From Clusia tigrina (lineage: Eukaryota; Arthropoda; Insecta; Diptera; Clusiidae), in NCBI GenBank assembly GCA_920105625.2, contig OV050030.1, positions 167,379,315 through 167,443,314 of the forward strand: a DNA stretch of 64,000 nt. The letters are read 5' to 3'. The notes under the pieces are model-generated. The model was not told the DNA's origin, did not search any database, and saw only the letters and a list, made by a program, of their open reading frames with translations. This document shows, in pieces, positions 10,430-22,173 of the stretch. The number at the start of each line of letters is the position of its first letter. Position 1 is the stretch's first letter. A program made the position numbers and the translations under genes.

Positions 10430-13400
10430 ATGCTGAAGGCTCTTCAAATCAATCTCCACAAAAGTAAACGCGCTTCAATTGAACTTTTCCTCAATATGGA
10501 GGAAGTCGGCTACGATGTGGTGTTGGTCCAGGAACCATGGATAGCCTAGGGTAGCTTGGTTTCCGGCTTAAAATCACAAAATTATAATATCTACTCGTAT
10601 ATCCCAAATATGACAGATAAGGTAAGAACAGCGATACTGGTGAAGAAAAGTATAAATTCTTATATTAATCTCAATCTGTCCACAGATGATCTGAAGGTGG
10701 TGGCCGTAGAAGGCAGCAAGGATGAGCTAGTACTCCTTGCGTCTTGCTACATGCCACACGAGGACGCGGCACCGCCGAGTGAACTTCATAGGCTGGCGGA
10801 AGCAGCCAGCAAAAGGAAGCAGGCTCTGGTGGTGGGACCCGATTCAAATGCGCACCACACGGTATGGGGAAGTGCCGATATAAATGAAAAAGGTGAGTCT
10901 CTAGAAGTAGCCAATAGGGGGGAGGAACCAACATACATTGGACCAACCTCGAAGAACGTACTAGACGTAACACTCTACACAAATAATTGTATTATGGTAG
11001 AAGACTGGAAAGTGCTTAGTACACCATCATTTTCTGACCACAAATATATAAGTTTCTCTGTTACATTCTCGACTAAATATAAAAAAAGAGGAAGACTGCT
11101 GTAGCAATATAGAAAATACAAATGAAACGGCTAGGCTCCGGAAACTGATTTCTAAGAATCCGACCATTCCCAATTTAATATGTAAAAGCAATAGAGACTG
11201 GACTGACAGCTGTGAGGAATCCCTCGAGGACCTTGTCAGTACACATTTACCGGGCTGTACTGACACTGTAGATCTGGAACCTATAAGAGATACTGTGAAC
11301 GACATTCCAACGGATATCATTACAGCAGATAGAATAGAGTGGGCAATAAATTCCTTTGACCCATTTAAATCCCCAGGTCTGGATGGAGTCTTCCCAGCCA
11401 TGCTCCAAAGGGTTAGCTATCTTTTGGTACCATGGCTAAAAACGATATATAAGGGATGTTTGGGGTTCGGCTATGTGCCTGCTGCGTGGAGACAGGCGAG
11501 GATTGTGTTTACACCGAAAGCGGGTAAAAGAAACCCTCTCTACTCAAAGGAATACAGGCCCATCAGTTTGACCTCATTCCTCCTGAAGGCGTTAGAGAAG
11601 ATACTAGACACATATATCAGGGACACAATTGCGCCAGACAATATGTCAAAAGCACAACACGCTTATTCTGAAGGCAGTTTCACGGAGACTGTACTCCATT
11701 CGCTAGTACTGAATATTGAAAGGGCCTTAGAATATAAAGAATATGCCCTTGGGGTATTCCTAGATATATCCAGAGCTTTCCATAACGTGACTAAGGATGC
11801 TATTTTGAATAGCATGGTAAAAAGTAATGTAGAACCCACTGTTTATCTGTGGATAAAGCAGCTTCTAAGTTGCAGAATGATAAGAGCGGAATGGAACAAA
11901 GCTAAGGTGACCAAACAGGCAGGCAGAGGTACCCCACAAGGAGGAGTGGTATCGCCGCTTCTGTGGTTACTTGTAGTAAACGAAATACGCAGGGAATTTG
12001 ATGGGAAGGCACCTAAAGTAGTGGCATATGCAGATGACATAGCAATAGTAGTAATGGGAAAGCACCTAGTTACCATCAGTAATATAATGAACAACACTCT
12101 TAAAACAATCCATCAGTGGGCGTCTCGAGCAGGTTTGGAGGTAAACGCAGATAAAACGAACTCTTTACCAGAAAGTACAAGGTCCCCGCATGGAACTTCC
12201 CAAAGCTAGGTGACAGTGAACTTACTCCCAAATACCACAAAAAGTACCTTGGAGTAATTTAAGTAAGCTTATGTGGAAGCGCAATGTTGAGGAAAGGCCG
12301 AAGAAGGCCAGTAACGCGCTATATGCATGTAAAAGAATGCTAGGCGTTACTTGGGGTATTTCTCCCTCGCTGATGCACTGGTGCTACACCGCAATAGTTA
12401 GACCAATCTTACTGTATGGTGCTTTAGTGTGGTGGACTGCAACAAAGAAGGCTACATATATAATGCCAATGCGAAGAGTCCAGCGCCTCACTCTGCATAA
12501 CAGGCGCACTGAGAACAACTCCTACGGCTGCTGTCGAAACAGTACTCAACATGCCGCCTATTGACATTGTGGCGGAGAATCTTGCAGCGAAATCCGCGGG
12601 GAGACTGTCGGCTACGGGAGAATTCACATACAGAACCTTAGCATAGGCATAGCTCAATAGGCAGAAGGTGTTTGTGCCAGAATGATTATATGACTCCATG
12701 TTTTAATTGGGAAAGAGGGTATCGAACTACAATCGAAGAGGGGTGGCGTAAGGGCATGACGGCCACCCGAAAGACCTTTAACTTTTACACGGACGGGTCA
12801 AGAACGATGGATGGTGTAGGAGCGGGCATCTACAGCGCAGAGTTGGGAATTAGGCAGCCTATGAAGCTGCCTGACCAGCGCAGTATCTTTCAAGCGGAAG
12901 TCTCCGCTGTCAGCAAAGCCCCAGAGCTACCTTACACCAAGACAGGAAATGACCCAAAAATTAACATATACGTTCACAGCGAGGCAGCGATAAAGGCGAT
13001 TAACTCATATAGTATAAAATCCAAAAATGTCCTACAGAGCAGGGAAGCCATAGATAGGTTAGTCACAAATAGAAGACTGCATATCTATTGGGTACCTGGT
13101 CAAAAGGGCACAGAAGGGAATGTCATAGCAGATGAGATTGCAAAGAACGCTGTCTATTTACCACTTGAACAAGAAAACGACATACAGAAACCCCTTAAAG
13201 AACTATTCAATGAATGGGAGGGACACATGAGTAGGCAGGTGAAAGCAAGGTAGCACAGTTTACACATCCTGCAAAATTGCAAAAGTTATGTGTAAGGTCA
13301 ACGTTAGGAAACAAACGCGATTTATACTCGCGCTCTCATGAAAATACTGCAGAACTATCATAGGTATAATGACAGGCCATAATTTATTAGCGGCACATGC

Positions 13401-13626
13401 ACACAAGATAAGAATTAAGGATAATGACGAATGTAGGCAATATAAGGAGGTGGGAGTAAGGGAAACTCTGGAACATCTCCTTTGTATATGTCCTGCGTTA
13501 TCAAAAACGCGCGGAGTCCCACAATTTGTGAGATTGGAAGACATCTCAGGAATGGAGCTGACAGCACTGCTTCAATTCGCAAAAAGCGTTGACATTCCAC
13601 GAGATGTCTGCTGGAAATCTGCATAA
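10430..13626 (+). pseudogene. LOA-1 ORF2: endonuclease, reverse transcriptase, RNase H
   Basis: ATG 10430 starts the endonuclease with 'LQINLHKS' and 'LVQEPWIA', then an in-frame TAG near 10548. 'GPDSNAHH' and 'FSDHKY' show the other catalytic blocks. After 11104 about 150 residues that LOA-4 has are missing. RT spans 11295-12209: 'PFKSPGLDGVFPAML', 'FLDISRAF', 'GTPQGGVVSPLLW' and YADD at 12027-12038. RNase H (12672-13253) has 'FYTDGSR', 'FQAEVSAV' and 'ADEIAKNA', but the third acidic block reads YVHSEAAI where D-S-x-A is usual. The C-terminus (13369-13626) has the 'CRQY...EHLLCICPAL' Cys/His motif. Several frame changes. Confidence 0.85.
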
Positions 13627-13712
13627 AGGTAAGACCCCATATGGTATCGCTAGGGACCAATCGGTCTATGTGTGGCTTTAAGCCAGCCAGGTTAACCTAA
13701 CCTAACCTAACC
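13627..13712 (+). repeat. LOA-1 3' UTR and CCTAA-type tail
   Basis: A short 3' UTR contains the palindrome GGCTTTAAGCC (about 13673-13683) and ends in GGTTAACCTAACCTAACCTAACC. The pentamer tail is followed directly by the second TSD copy at 13713. Such simple 3' tails serve as priming ends in target-primed reverse transcription. Confidence 0.85.
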
Positions 13713-13724
13713 TATTGCTTCATT

Positions 13725-14628
13725 GTCTGATTACCTTGTTTCTAATTACTGCATTTTTGGATCTTGTTGCTTTTCATTTCTAAAATGTAATATTGTGTTT
13801 TTTATCACATTTGCTGCAACATCTCGACTTGCAATTGTTTGAATTGTGATCGTTCTTTAAATAATTCAAACAAAATCTTTGCCTTTTTACCCACAGCTGG
13901 CGTTCTATAATGGACAGCTGTACAAATTTCTTGCAGGTATACAATGGATGACTACCATTGTAACATTATTTGTAGCTATTGCTCTTGGTGGATGTTACAA
14001 TGGAGGCCAGAACTCTGTTGGGTGTTTGTGCCATTGCAGCTTTATCCTTAGGGCCGATGGCTTCCATTGAAAAGAATTGTCCTTCCAAGAACAGCAAGAA
14101 GTTATCCACAATTTGTAATTCCTTTGGATTTGTTAAGGATTGTTCAAATCTCAAGTGTGTGGATCGATCTAGTTTCTTTATTAGCAGATGAAGGAGATTC
14201 GGTGCCCATGTTCCTTTATCAACCCCTAAATTGTCAAGAGCCCAGATACATTCACTTGTTGTGTCGTGCAAATACTTAGTTGTCGAGTCAGTTTATGTCC
14301 CTGATGGCTGATTTAGTAGTTTTTCGTAGCTACTATAACCCTTCTGTTATTGTACCGCTCTTACAATAACGTACAAGCGGCAACATAGTTGTCTTCCGGC
14401 AGAGAGAAGTGGTTGATTATTTTTGCAGCTTCTCCTGTAACATAAGCGTTTAGGTACCACATTGTTTGCACCGCTGCTAATGGCTGCTTGTCGATCATTT
14501 GGGAAAATAAATCAAAGAATTGTTGCCATTTCAAGTAATCGCCGCTGAACTGTGGGATGGTTACCATTGGGAAGTAAACTGAACTTCGCATTGTTTGCTC
14601 TTCTCTCGCGGTTGAAGCACCGAGTCTG
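13725..14628 (-). pseudogene. BEL-A gag, central and C-terminal part
   Basis: On the minus strand the DUF1759-type gag core is visible: 'VTIPQFSGDYLKWQQFFDLF' (about 14550), then 'YVTGEAAKIINHF', and 'WAPNLLHLLIKKLDRST' (about 14190). Near 13820 a 'CSKCDKKHN' fragment looks like the start of a gag zinc knuckle. The frame is broken in at least two places. The piece is bounded by the Gyp-2 TSD at 14625-14628 and the LOA-1 TSD at 13713-13724, so it is the middle section of BEL-A gag. Confidence 0.75.
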
Positions 14629-14806
14629 TGTAAACTTAGAACTGTAAGCTTAGTAAATAAAACACTTCTGTATGCTTTGATCGTCTATTTCAAACTGACG
14701 CTCCTGACTACTAATTAATAGTAAGTTATATAATAAAGTAGTACTAAATACAAAAGTAGTCTTTAAGAATAGTTATAGATACAACAGTGATCAGTAAACT
14801 GCTACA
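14629..14806 (-). repeat. Gyp-2 3' LTR
   Basis: 178 bp. On the minus strand it starts TGTAGCAGTTTACTG and ends AAGTTTACA. It aligns with 19101-19312 apart from substitutions and a 35-bp block missing here (about 14702). Confidence 0.85.
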
Positions 14807-14861
14807 ACTCGGCCATCCTGAACTTGAGATGACCTGATCTCTAGTGATTGTTTCTTAGAAC

Positions 14862-15960
14862 TTAGCCCTTTTTCTTTTTTAACCAGGGGCAGATGTTTCC
14901 AACCGCCCAAACGCCTTTATAAGGTGTACGTGATTTTTGAAACCCTTCCACATCCTCCAACAAATACCGATCGTGTCGCAGAAATTTACTGACTTGGTAC
15001 GGTCCTTTAAATTTTGTAATTAATTTTTTAGATGTACTACCATGGGAAGCGAAATTTTTTATCATCATATAATCTCGCTCTTTGGATTCATTTGGTTGTC
15101 GTCTCTTTTTATCAACATAATTTTTGTTATATTCTTGTAGTCTTTCTTGGCTTATGGCAGCTTGTTTTCTTACTTCCCCAAGGTCACGTTTTCTTGTTTC
15201 TTCTTCTCCTACCAAACATTCTTGTAACTCATCCACTGTCTTTCCTCTTTGGCGAACCCCAACCAGCATTATACTTGAGTGTTCATTGGTTGCTCGATGC
15301 AGTGTGTTATTAAGGGTATGTTCAACTGTATCTTCCACTGAATCCCAGTGAACGTTTTTTTCTGGATCCACTAGTTTAGCTAACATTGGCCCTAACGATC
15401 TGTTGATCCTTTCTACCTGTCCGTTAGCTTGTGGAGAACCTGTCGCTATCTTTATGTGCTGCACTGTATCTTTTCCAAGATTTCACCAAATTCCTTTGAA
15501 GTAAAACAACTTCCTCTGTCTGATACAATATATTTTGAGCGATTATATGACCTAAAATAGTCTGTTAGAGATTTACTAACTTCATTTGTGCTGGTTCTTT
15601 TCGTTGAATATAGTCTTACAAATTTGGTACAAGCATCAACAACTACTAAATTGTGGTTCTTTGCCCTAGAATGGTCTATTGGTCCATAATGGTCTATATG
15701 TACTACATCAAACGGAATTTTTCCCTTAGGAATATTGTTAAGGAAACGTTCTTGCCGGCCATTGTTTTTACGAATAAGCGATACATTTCTTTATGTGATT
15801 TATTGCTTTATCTGTCATTTTTGAAAACCAATTTGTCTTTACCTTTTCGTCATGGTATTTATAAAAAACATGATCTTCCATACCCTCAGCAACACAGAAT
15901 AAAACTGTACCGTTTTCCTTTTTCCTATATAAGACGCCATTTCGTATTTCATATAGAGGA
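14862..15960 (-). pseudogene. Gyp-2 integrase
   Basis: The minus strand shows the catalytic core 'VVHIDHYGPIDHS' (about 15700), 'IVSDRGSCFTSKEF' (about 15510) and 'ANGQVERINRSL' (about 15420), giving D, D and E. The C-terminal part runs to the stop at 14862 and contains the conserved 'KFKGPYQVSKFLRHDRYLLE' domain near 14960-15020. An H2C2-like zinc region lies upstream around 15780-15870. One or more frame changes separate the core (15465-15767) from its C-terminal half. Integrase inserts the element DNA; this copy is broken. Confidence 0.83.
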
Positions 15961-17290
15961 TGTTCCGACCTTTCTAACATTTCAGGCATTCTACTAAGCT
16001 TTTCGTCTTTCCCTTGCATAAATACTAAATTTTCTTCAAACGTGTTAGCTTCTAATATTAGTATATTTGTGGAACGATTTAGCGCATCGACATGCTGCAT
16101 TCGATTGCGTGACCTATGTTCTAATACATAGTCATAATTCTGTAACTCTAACGCCCACCTCGCTATTCTCGGATTGAGTTCTTTTCTATTTAACATCATT
16201 GTCAGTAACGATTTTAAACTTCATACCGTGTAGGTATACTCTGAAATGTTGTAAAGCATTTATAATATCGAGTGCTTCCAGTTCAAAGCTGTGGTGTGTA
16301 GCCTCCGTTCGATTTGAATAATAAAAAATAGGATGCATTTTTGCTCCGTCTTTCTTTTGTAAGAGTATTGCACCAAAACCAATTGAACTCGCATCACAAT
16401 GTAATTCCGTAACATCTTTTGGGTCATCCACTGCCAGAATCGGTGCTTCTAAAAGATTTTCTTTTAGCAATTCAAATGAGTTTAACTCGAATGAACCAAA
16501 CTTAACCTTGCGATCTTTTCTGATTAAATCAAACAGTGGCTTTGCTATTAACGAAAAATCTTTCACAAATCTTCTAAAATATGAAGACAACCCTAGAAAA
16601 CTTTGGCATAAATGGGGCTTATCTGGTACTGGATAATTTCGAACAGGTTGAAGACCTTTTTCATCCGACCCTAAATATTTGATACTTGACTGCAAAAACT
16701 CATATTTGTATAACCTCAACTGGAGCTTATTATTGACTAACCTTCTAAAAACTTCAGTAATAATCTGATAGTGTTCCTCGATGTCTTTTGTAGCTATAGT
16801 ATATCATCCAAATATAAATTTAATTTATCATATCGGCAAAAATTTTATTAACGAACTTCTGAAAGACAGATGGGGCATTTCTTAGCCCAAATTGCATGCG
16901 TGTGAACTCAAATTGCCCTAGAGGAGTTATGAACGAAGTAAATTTAATTGAGTCTGGATTCATAAACACATGGAAAACTCCATTTTTTAGATCCAATTTT
17001 GTAAAAATTTTCTTTTTAGCTAGCCTGTCCAATAAATCATCTATAGGGGTATCGTGTAATTATTTTTCAACGTAACTTTTTAAGTGTGCGGTAATCAACG
17101 CAGATTCTTAATTCACCTGTTGTTTTTTTTTTTACTAGAACGATAGGGGAGAGACACTCCGAATCGCTAGGCCTAATATAGCCTTTGCATGAATATTCAT
17201 CCAAAATCTTTTGTAGTTAAGTCTTTTCCACATACGACAGTCTACGTGGAGCACAGTGGAACGGTTTCTCACTTTCTACACTTAACTTTA
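15961..17290 (-). pseudogene. Gyp-2 reverse transcriptase and RNase H
   Basis: RT on the minus strand: 'IFTKLDLKNGVFHVFM' (about 17000), 'FTRMQFGLRNAPSVFQKFVN' (about 16900) and YLDD (about 16805-16816), then the thumb. RNase H: 'ELHCDASSIGFGAILLQKKD' (about 16400), 'SFELEALDIINAL' and 'FKIVTDNDVK'. The segment ends with the usual 'RIARWALELQNYDY' tail. A frame change near 16190 and stops near 16800 and 17060 break the reading. The order is normal for Ty3/gypsy elements. Confidence 0.83.
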
Positions 17291-17362
17291 GAAATAACAA
17301 TCATTAAATATTATAAAACCGCTTTTTATCTAAATGACTAATATTTGCATCGATATTTAAAT

Positions 17363-17890
17363 TTAGTTCGTCGTCAAAATCGTTTTCAATATATTGTGTA
17401 TTTTCGTTTTCATTTTTACATTCAACATTTTAGCAAACGTGTTCACTCTATGGTTTTCTTTTCCATTAACTATATCATTTTCGTATTTAGCAAACATTTT
17501 TTCATTACGTTTTTCTTTTACATAAATCCTATCATTTTTCTTACCATCAATCATTTTTTCATTTAATTTATCCTCTTCGATCATTCTGTCGTTTTTCTTA
17601 TCTTTAAAGATTAATTTTAATTCACTTTTGATAATAAAATCTCTGCCTAATACAACTTCATGACCCATAGACTTATTAGCGAGAACCATCAAATCAAGTG
17701 AAATTTTTCTATTTTCAAAAATTACGAAACACTTCATTAAACCAATTTGATTCACTTTTATTTATTCCATAATAAGCCATATTCATTTTTGAAAATTTTA
17801 TTAAATTTAATTTTTCCGGTACACAAGATTTTGTGACAAAACTTATGGGGCTACCCGAGTCTATGAGGAATTCTAGGAGTAAGTAAGAAT
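17363..17890 (-). pseudogene. Gyp-2 protease
   Basis: The minus-strand motif 'FLIDSGSPISFVTKS' (about 17820-17870) is a retroviral-type aspartic protease active site of the D-S-G-S form. 'EVVLGRDFIIKSELKL' (about 17650) is the second conserved block. It is followed by a Lys/Asn/Met-rich low-complexity linker (17390-17600) before RT. The first block and the rest are in different frames, so it is inactive. Confidence 0.75.
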
Positions 17891-17899
17891 AGTGTTATG

Positions 17900-18838
17900 T
17901 TTTAAAATAAATCTTAAACATCTCACAAAGTCGTTTTCCTCCAAGAGGTGAATGGGCTTCTTTCGGTCCGGACAATCAGCAACACGGTAGTCTAGACTAC
18001 CTCAAGCGTAAGAGGCTCCAAATTCGCGGCTTTCTTTTTCGCACACGGCCGCGACATGACCCCATGAATTGCATTCTAATTTTTTCACTGTAATATTCTG
18101 CAAACGTTTCGTCCTATTTCCAGATTCGTGCCTCGAACATACGTCGCAGCAAGAGTTTACTTTCCTTGCACCCGAACACTTCTCTCATTTGCTCAAACAC
18201 ATATTTTACTTTTCAGCACCGAAATTATTTTTCGGGTACAGCCAGACAGTGCTTTGCCTTTCAACTTACTCATCAAGAGAGCACGCATGCTGTTGTCGTT
18301 GAAAGCAAACACATCGCACACGCTGTTGAACTGCGAAATCCAAACATCGAGATTCACTCCACCGTCATATTCGGGCAACATATCTATTACTAGGTTGTAC
18401 GAGGAATTGCATGTAAAGTTGTTTAATGTACTTGCGTCGCCGAAAAAAGAGACGGTGACACAGCATCGTTCAACATAGAGCCTCTCTCGGCATACGAAGT
18501 TTCTTTAAAACCTCATTCTCTCTGAGCAGTAGTTCACGTTCGCGCTTTAATAATTCGATCTGCTTCTTAAACAGCCGAACTTCGCTCTCACTCTGCTGAC
18601 TGCCACGCTCGCTCTCCTCGCCGCTGACGACTGCATTCTCCACTGTCTCAGAGTATACACTTTCATTGTCTGCATTCTCATCATTTTCGTCTCTGTCGTC
18701 AGAATCGTCGGCGTCATCGTTGTCAGCAGCGACGTCTACTGCGCTACTCTTTGTGCCACTTGTTGGTAAACCAAGTTGCGCCGACCACTTTCGAAGCTGC
18801 GATGCTGTATATTGGCTTGCGTCAATAGCATCTGCCAT
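17900..18838 (-). pseudogene. Gyp-2 gag
   Basis: ATG at 18836-18838 (minus) starts M-A-D-A-I-D-A-S. Residues about 8-30 look like a SAP-type helix pair, then an acidic Asp/Asn/Glu run, then a coiled-coil-like stretch rich in Leu/Lys/Glu (about 18490-18570). The capsid-like part (18193-18381) contains 'LMSKLKGKALSGC'. One CCHC-like knuckle 'CNSWGHVAAVC' sits near 18050. Frame changes separate these parts. Confidence 0.72.
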
Positions 18839-19100
18839 CGCGAACTTGACCTTCGTATCATAACAGTATTGTCAAATGTAACGTTAATGTTAGTTCTGTA
18901 CTTTTTTGTGTTTTAAATGTTTATTGTCAGTATGTCTTATCTTTTTTTTGTATATATGTATATCACTCTTTATATTTCACTCTTTGTCTTTTTTCGTTGT
19001 TTTTCTTTATATACATATATGTATGTCACTCTTTATATTTCACTCTTTGTATTTTTTTCTCTTTTCTTTATATACTTGAGCACTATCCCACTTCTGAGGC
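18839..19100 (-). other. Gyp-2 leader
   Basis: The untranslated leader between the 5' LTR and gag. It contains a repeated segment, 'ACATATAT...TCACTCTTTATATTTCACTCTTTG', seen twice (about 18956-18990 and 19015-19052). No frame was called. Confidence 0.6.
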
Positions 19101-19312
19101 TGTAAACTTAGAACTGTAAGCTTAGTAAATAAAACACTTCTGTACGCTTTGATCGTCTATTTCAAACTGACACTACTCACGTTTGGCAGCGACAGAGTTT
19201 CATTCTGTTACAATCATGTAGTTAATAGTAAGTAATATAATAAGTAGTACTAAATACAAAAGTAGCTTTATAGAATAGTTCTAGATACAACAGTAATCAA
19301 TAAATTGTTGCA
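19101..19312 (-). repeat. Gyp-2 5' LTR
   Basis: 212 bp. On the minus strand it starts TGCAACAATTTATTG and ends AAGTTTACA. It contains a 35-bp block (about 19178-19215) absent from the 3' LTR. TSD TCTG follows at 19313-19316. Confidence 0.85.
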
Positions 19313-20101
19313 TCTGGTACCTTGGCATTTATCTGCTCTTATAGAGAGATAAACAAAATGGTGTTGTATCATTTCATCTAATTGATCGTTCTCTGCTTGG
19401 TCAGAGCCATCTGCTGCCTGATGTTCCAACTTTTCCCAAAGCTCGTGGTACACCAATTCTATTTTGGTCCAAAAATGACTGACGCTTATTTTATTTTGCG
19501 TTTATAAAATAGAAATGGATGGTTTTCTAGGACTTCTTCCAGATTTTCGAATGCTCCCTAAACATGGCCATGCGAGCAGTCATCTTGCTCACTATTCCGT
19601 GTTGGAAACAGGTTCTAGGAGATTTCCTCATGAACGATGCCCTTTACGCTATATGAGACACTGATGTTGGTGTATTTTTAATTTGTTGGAGGGTAGTAGT
19701 ATGGCCGCTAGACTTGCTGCTTCCGATGGACCTTCCGCTTTTTCGCCTGGCATAATCCCACCTTCGTCGTTTGCCTTGAGACGGGTGACTTCCTGGAGAG
19801 ATCGGCTTTGATAGGTATCGATTAACTTGCTGATTTGGTCGTAGTATCCGGATGTGAAATATTCGTGGTCCGCCGGATGATCGGTTAATGCCCTGAATTT
19901 GCCATCTGTTTCAACTAAGTCGTCCCAGTATTGATTCAGTTGACGCAATTGCACATTATAATAGGAGGACCTTATTTTTCTATCTGCGGAATCCTTGTTG
20001 AAGTTTCGAATTATCCTTGTGATTTCTTCGCTGACCTCTCTTTGCCGTTCTGCAAGCTCCGATAAATTTGCCATGGTGTATGTTTGATAATACTTCAGCA
20101 C
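19313..20101 (-). pseudogene. BEL-A gag, N-terminal part
   Basis: The minus-strand frame from about 20071 (M-A-N-L-S-E-L-A-E-R-Q) has the helical N-terminal gag region of BEL elements ('LRQLNQYWDDLVETDGKFRA'). The frame changes near 19650 and resumes in 19317-19456 ('KIELVYHELWEKLEHQAADG'), reaching the Gyp-2 TSD in the same frame that continues at 14624. So this is the start of the BEL-A gag. Confidence 0.68.
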
Positions 20102-20371
20102 TTATATTGAAATATCACCAAAATATTAATTCAAAATTTGTTTTGAATGTGTGTTTTGAATTTCAATTACTTGAACTGGGAATTCACGATGATTAAATGT
20201 TAATTCAACATTTTAATCTGAATTTGTGGTTTTGAATTATTAGTACTTGAACTGAAAATTCACGAGGAGAAAAATTAAACTGACTCTCTACTACATGAAC
20301 TAGAGAACCACAAAAAATGAGTATTCAATATTTGTTCTTTAGAGTTCTAATTTGAACTGACTTTATTAAAT
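20102..20371 (-). other. BEL-A leader remnant
   Basis: AT-rich sequence upstream of the BEL-A gag start, with two related segments around 'TGAATTCCCAGTTCAAGTA' and 'TGAATTTTCAGTTCAAGTA' (minus strand). No frame. BEL-B inserted at its right end. Confidence 0.5.
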
Positions 20372-20376
20372 CATTG

Positions 20377-20702
20377 TGTTGCAAATCGACCATTAGTTAA
20401 AGATGTCGCAAAACATCACCGCCGCCCATGGTGTAAATTGGTGTTTATATATAATTGTTTTTTGTGTAAACCCTGTGTTTCACTACGACTTGCGTCTGGT
20501 GGCGAATGCCGAAATGTTTATTCATTCGTTATCTGTCGCAAGGAGGGTCAGAACACTGCGTTAAGTTTGGTTTTATTTTTATGTATTTTGTAATTGTCAA
20601 TTTTATTCCAATAGAAATAAACACATCACATAACAACTCGAATGTAAATGCACGGCGGTCTTTATTTGAGTGGGAGTTTAAGGCAAACCCTTAGACAGGT
20701 AA
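20377..20702 (+). repeat. BEL-B 5' LTR
   Basis: It starts TGTTGCAAATCGACC and ends ACAGGTAA, lacking the final CA that the 3' copy has. A recognisable primer-binding site does not follow, so this end may carry a small deletion. AATAAA-type signal near 20618. Confidence 0.85.
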
Positions 20703-20935
20703 AAATTTTATTTTGCATTTCGATAATGCAAATCTCCGCAGCTTAAGTTTAGCTGAGCCGCCGCCGCCAGAGACTCCTAAAAGTGAGTCTTTTATTTCTA
20801 GCGCTCCTCCGCCACGAACCTCGACACTTTGAGCTCCCTTTTGTGAGCATCCGCTGATAGAGACTTCTTCTCCGCAAGTCTGCATTGTTGGTGCTCCCCT
20901 GCCGTGAGCATTAGCGAACAAACAACAAAGGGTCA

Positions 20936-22173
20936 GTGCAAATGCTTAATCGCACGCCACCACGCCATATCCCAAGACTTCAAAACGAGTCTGGAACATC
21001 TTCAGGCACAGAACCCAATCCTGCCGGGTTGGAGACAGCCGCCACGTCAAGTTCTGTGCCACGTGTTACAGTTGCATGCGCCATCGTAACAACGGTCACC
21101 GCCACATATGTATCCAATTTAGGTGACATGGCCTCTGCAGCGTCCAGCGACAGCATTTCCCAGCCAATATCCACTAGTGCGAGCACTGCCTTGACGGATG
21201 CTTCCTCTACTGGCATCCATGCCGTTGCGCCAGAAGTGGAGAGAACCCTTCAAAGCATGCAGAAGCTGATTTCAGCATTGGAGCGCCAGCTAGAAAACGC
21301 AGAAGTGAGGTTACGTGAACGTAAAATTGAGCGCCAAAAGTTGGTGCAATTTCCGCCAAAAAACACCTCAGCTCCTGTCTCTGTTACACCACCGTCATCA
21401 CAGGCGCATATCGTTGCATCTTTCCTTCCAGCAGCCACAGCAGCAGCCTGTAACGCAACATACGCTGGTAGGGAACATGTTGCTAACATGCCGTCATGCA
21501 ACATGACATCTAGCCGCATGGCCGCAAGCAACATGCCGCCAAGCATCATGCTGCCAAGCAACATAATTTCTAGATTCTACTTCAGCGGTCAGCCAGAAGA
21601 TTGGCCAATATTCTATACAGCTTTTATAGAGTCCACCGCTGTATATAATTACAGCAACTTTGAAAATAATCAACGCTTACACAAATGCCTCAAAGGTGAT
21701 GCGAAGGAGTTGGTTAAGTCATTGCTGATACATCCTAATAACGTTGCTGCTGTTATGGAGCAACTGCAGTTTCGCAGTTTCGAAGCCAACTGAAGTTAGT
21801 TCGTGACGTCGCACCGATTTCTGAAGCTGCTATGATGCGAAAAATCCCCTTTGCAACCTTAACAAACAATTTAGCTGTATTTTTAAAGGCCATAAATGGA
21901 GAACAGCATCTAGCAAACCCAACTTTGCTGGATGAACTGGTTGGTAAGCTGTCGATGAGCAAGAGGATGGATTGCGCCAGATGCGCTACAGTCATAAAGT
22001 CGTACCCAACCGTGCAACATTTTAGTGATTGGTTAACCGAAATCGCCAACATCAAATGTTTGGTGCAAGACAGTGAGCCTCGAGAGCTGCGACGTCGTCC
22101 AGTGTTGCACGCAGCCGAAAAGCAACAGGCAACTCTATTAAATGTTTGGTTTGCCAGGGACGGCATAAGGTGA
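20936..22173 (+). pseudogene. BEL-B gag
   Basis: From ATG 20936 the first about 90 residues are Ser/Thr/Ala-rich, then comes a helical stretch ('SALERQLENAEVRLRERK', about 21275). A Met/Asn/Pro-rich stretch follows, then the DUF1759-type core 'FYFSGQPEDWPIFYTAFIES' (about 21577) and 'LHKCLKGDAKELVKSLL' (about 21678). At about 21785 the frame changes and gag continues at 21800-22173 ('ATLTNNLAVFLKAI...'), the DUF1758-flanking region. Gag forms the particle; this copy needs a frame change to read through. Confidence 0.8.

Larger units (their letters stand above)
2821..13712 (+). mobile_element. LOA-1: LOA/Jockey-type non-LTR retrotransposon with nested Gyp-1
   Basis: The element starts with GGGTCGGCAG right after the TSD and ends in a CCTAA-type repeat tail right before the second TSD copy. 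It carries ORF1 (split by Gyp-1), then ORF2 with endonuclease, RT, RNase H and a C-terminal Cys/His motif, the layout of LOA-like elements. Without Gyp-1 and its extra 4-bp TSD copy it is about 4.0 kb. It is not 5'-truncated, unlike most non-LTR copies, but ORF2 has lost the stretch between endonuclease and RT and has several stops and frame changes. Confidence 0.88.
14629..19312 (-). mobile_element. Gyp-2: old gypsy retrotransposon with short LTRs, inside BEL-A gag
   Basis: LTRs at 14629-14806 and 19101-19312 flank minus-strand integrase, RNase H, RT, protease and gag. The 4-bp TSD TCTG is at 14625-14628 and 19313-19316. No env. Length is 4.68 kb. The two LTRs differ at many sites and by a 35-bp block, so it is older than the other LTR elements here. 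Confidence 0.88.

Noticed and set aside
13691..13712. Interstitial telomere repeat
   Set aside because: It sits exactly between LOA-1 3' UTR and its TSD, so it is the element tail, not a telomere relic.
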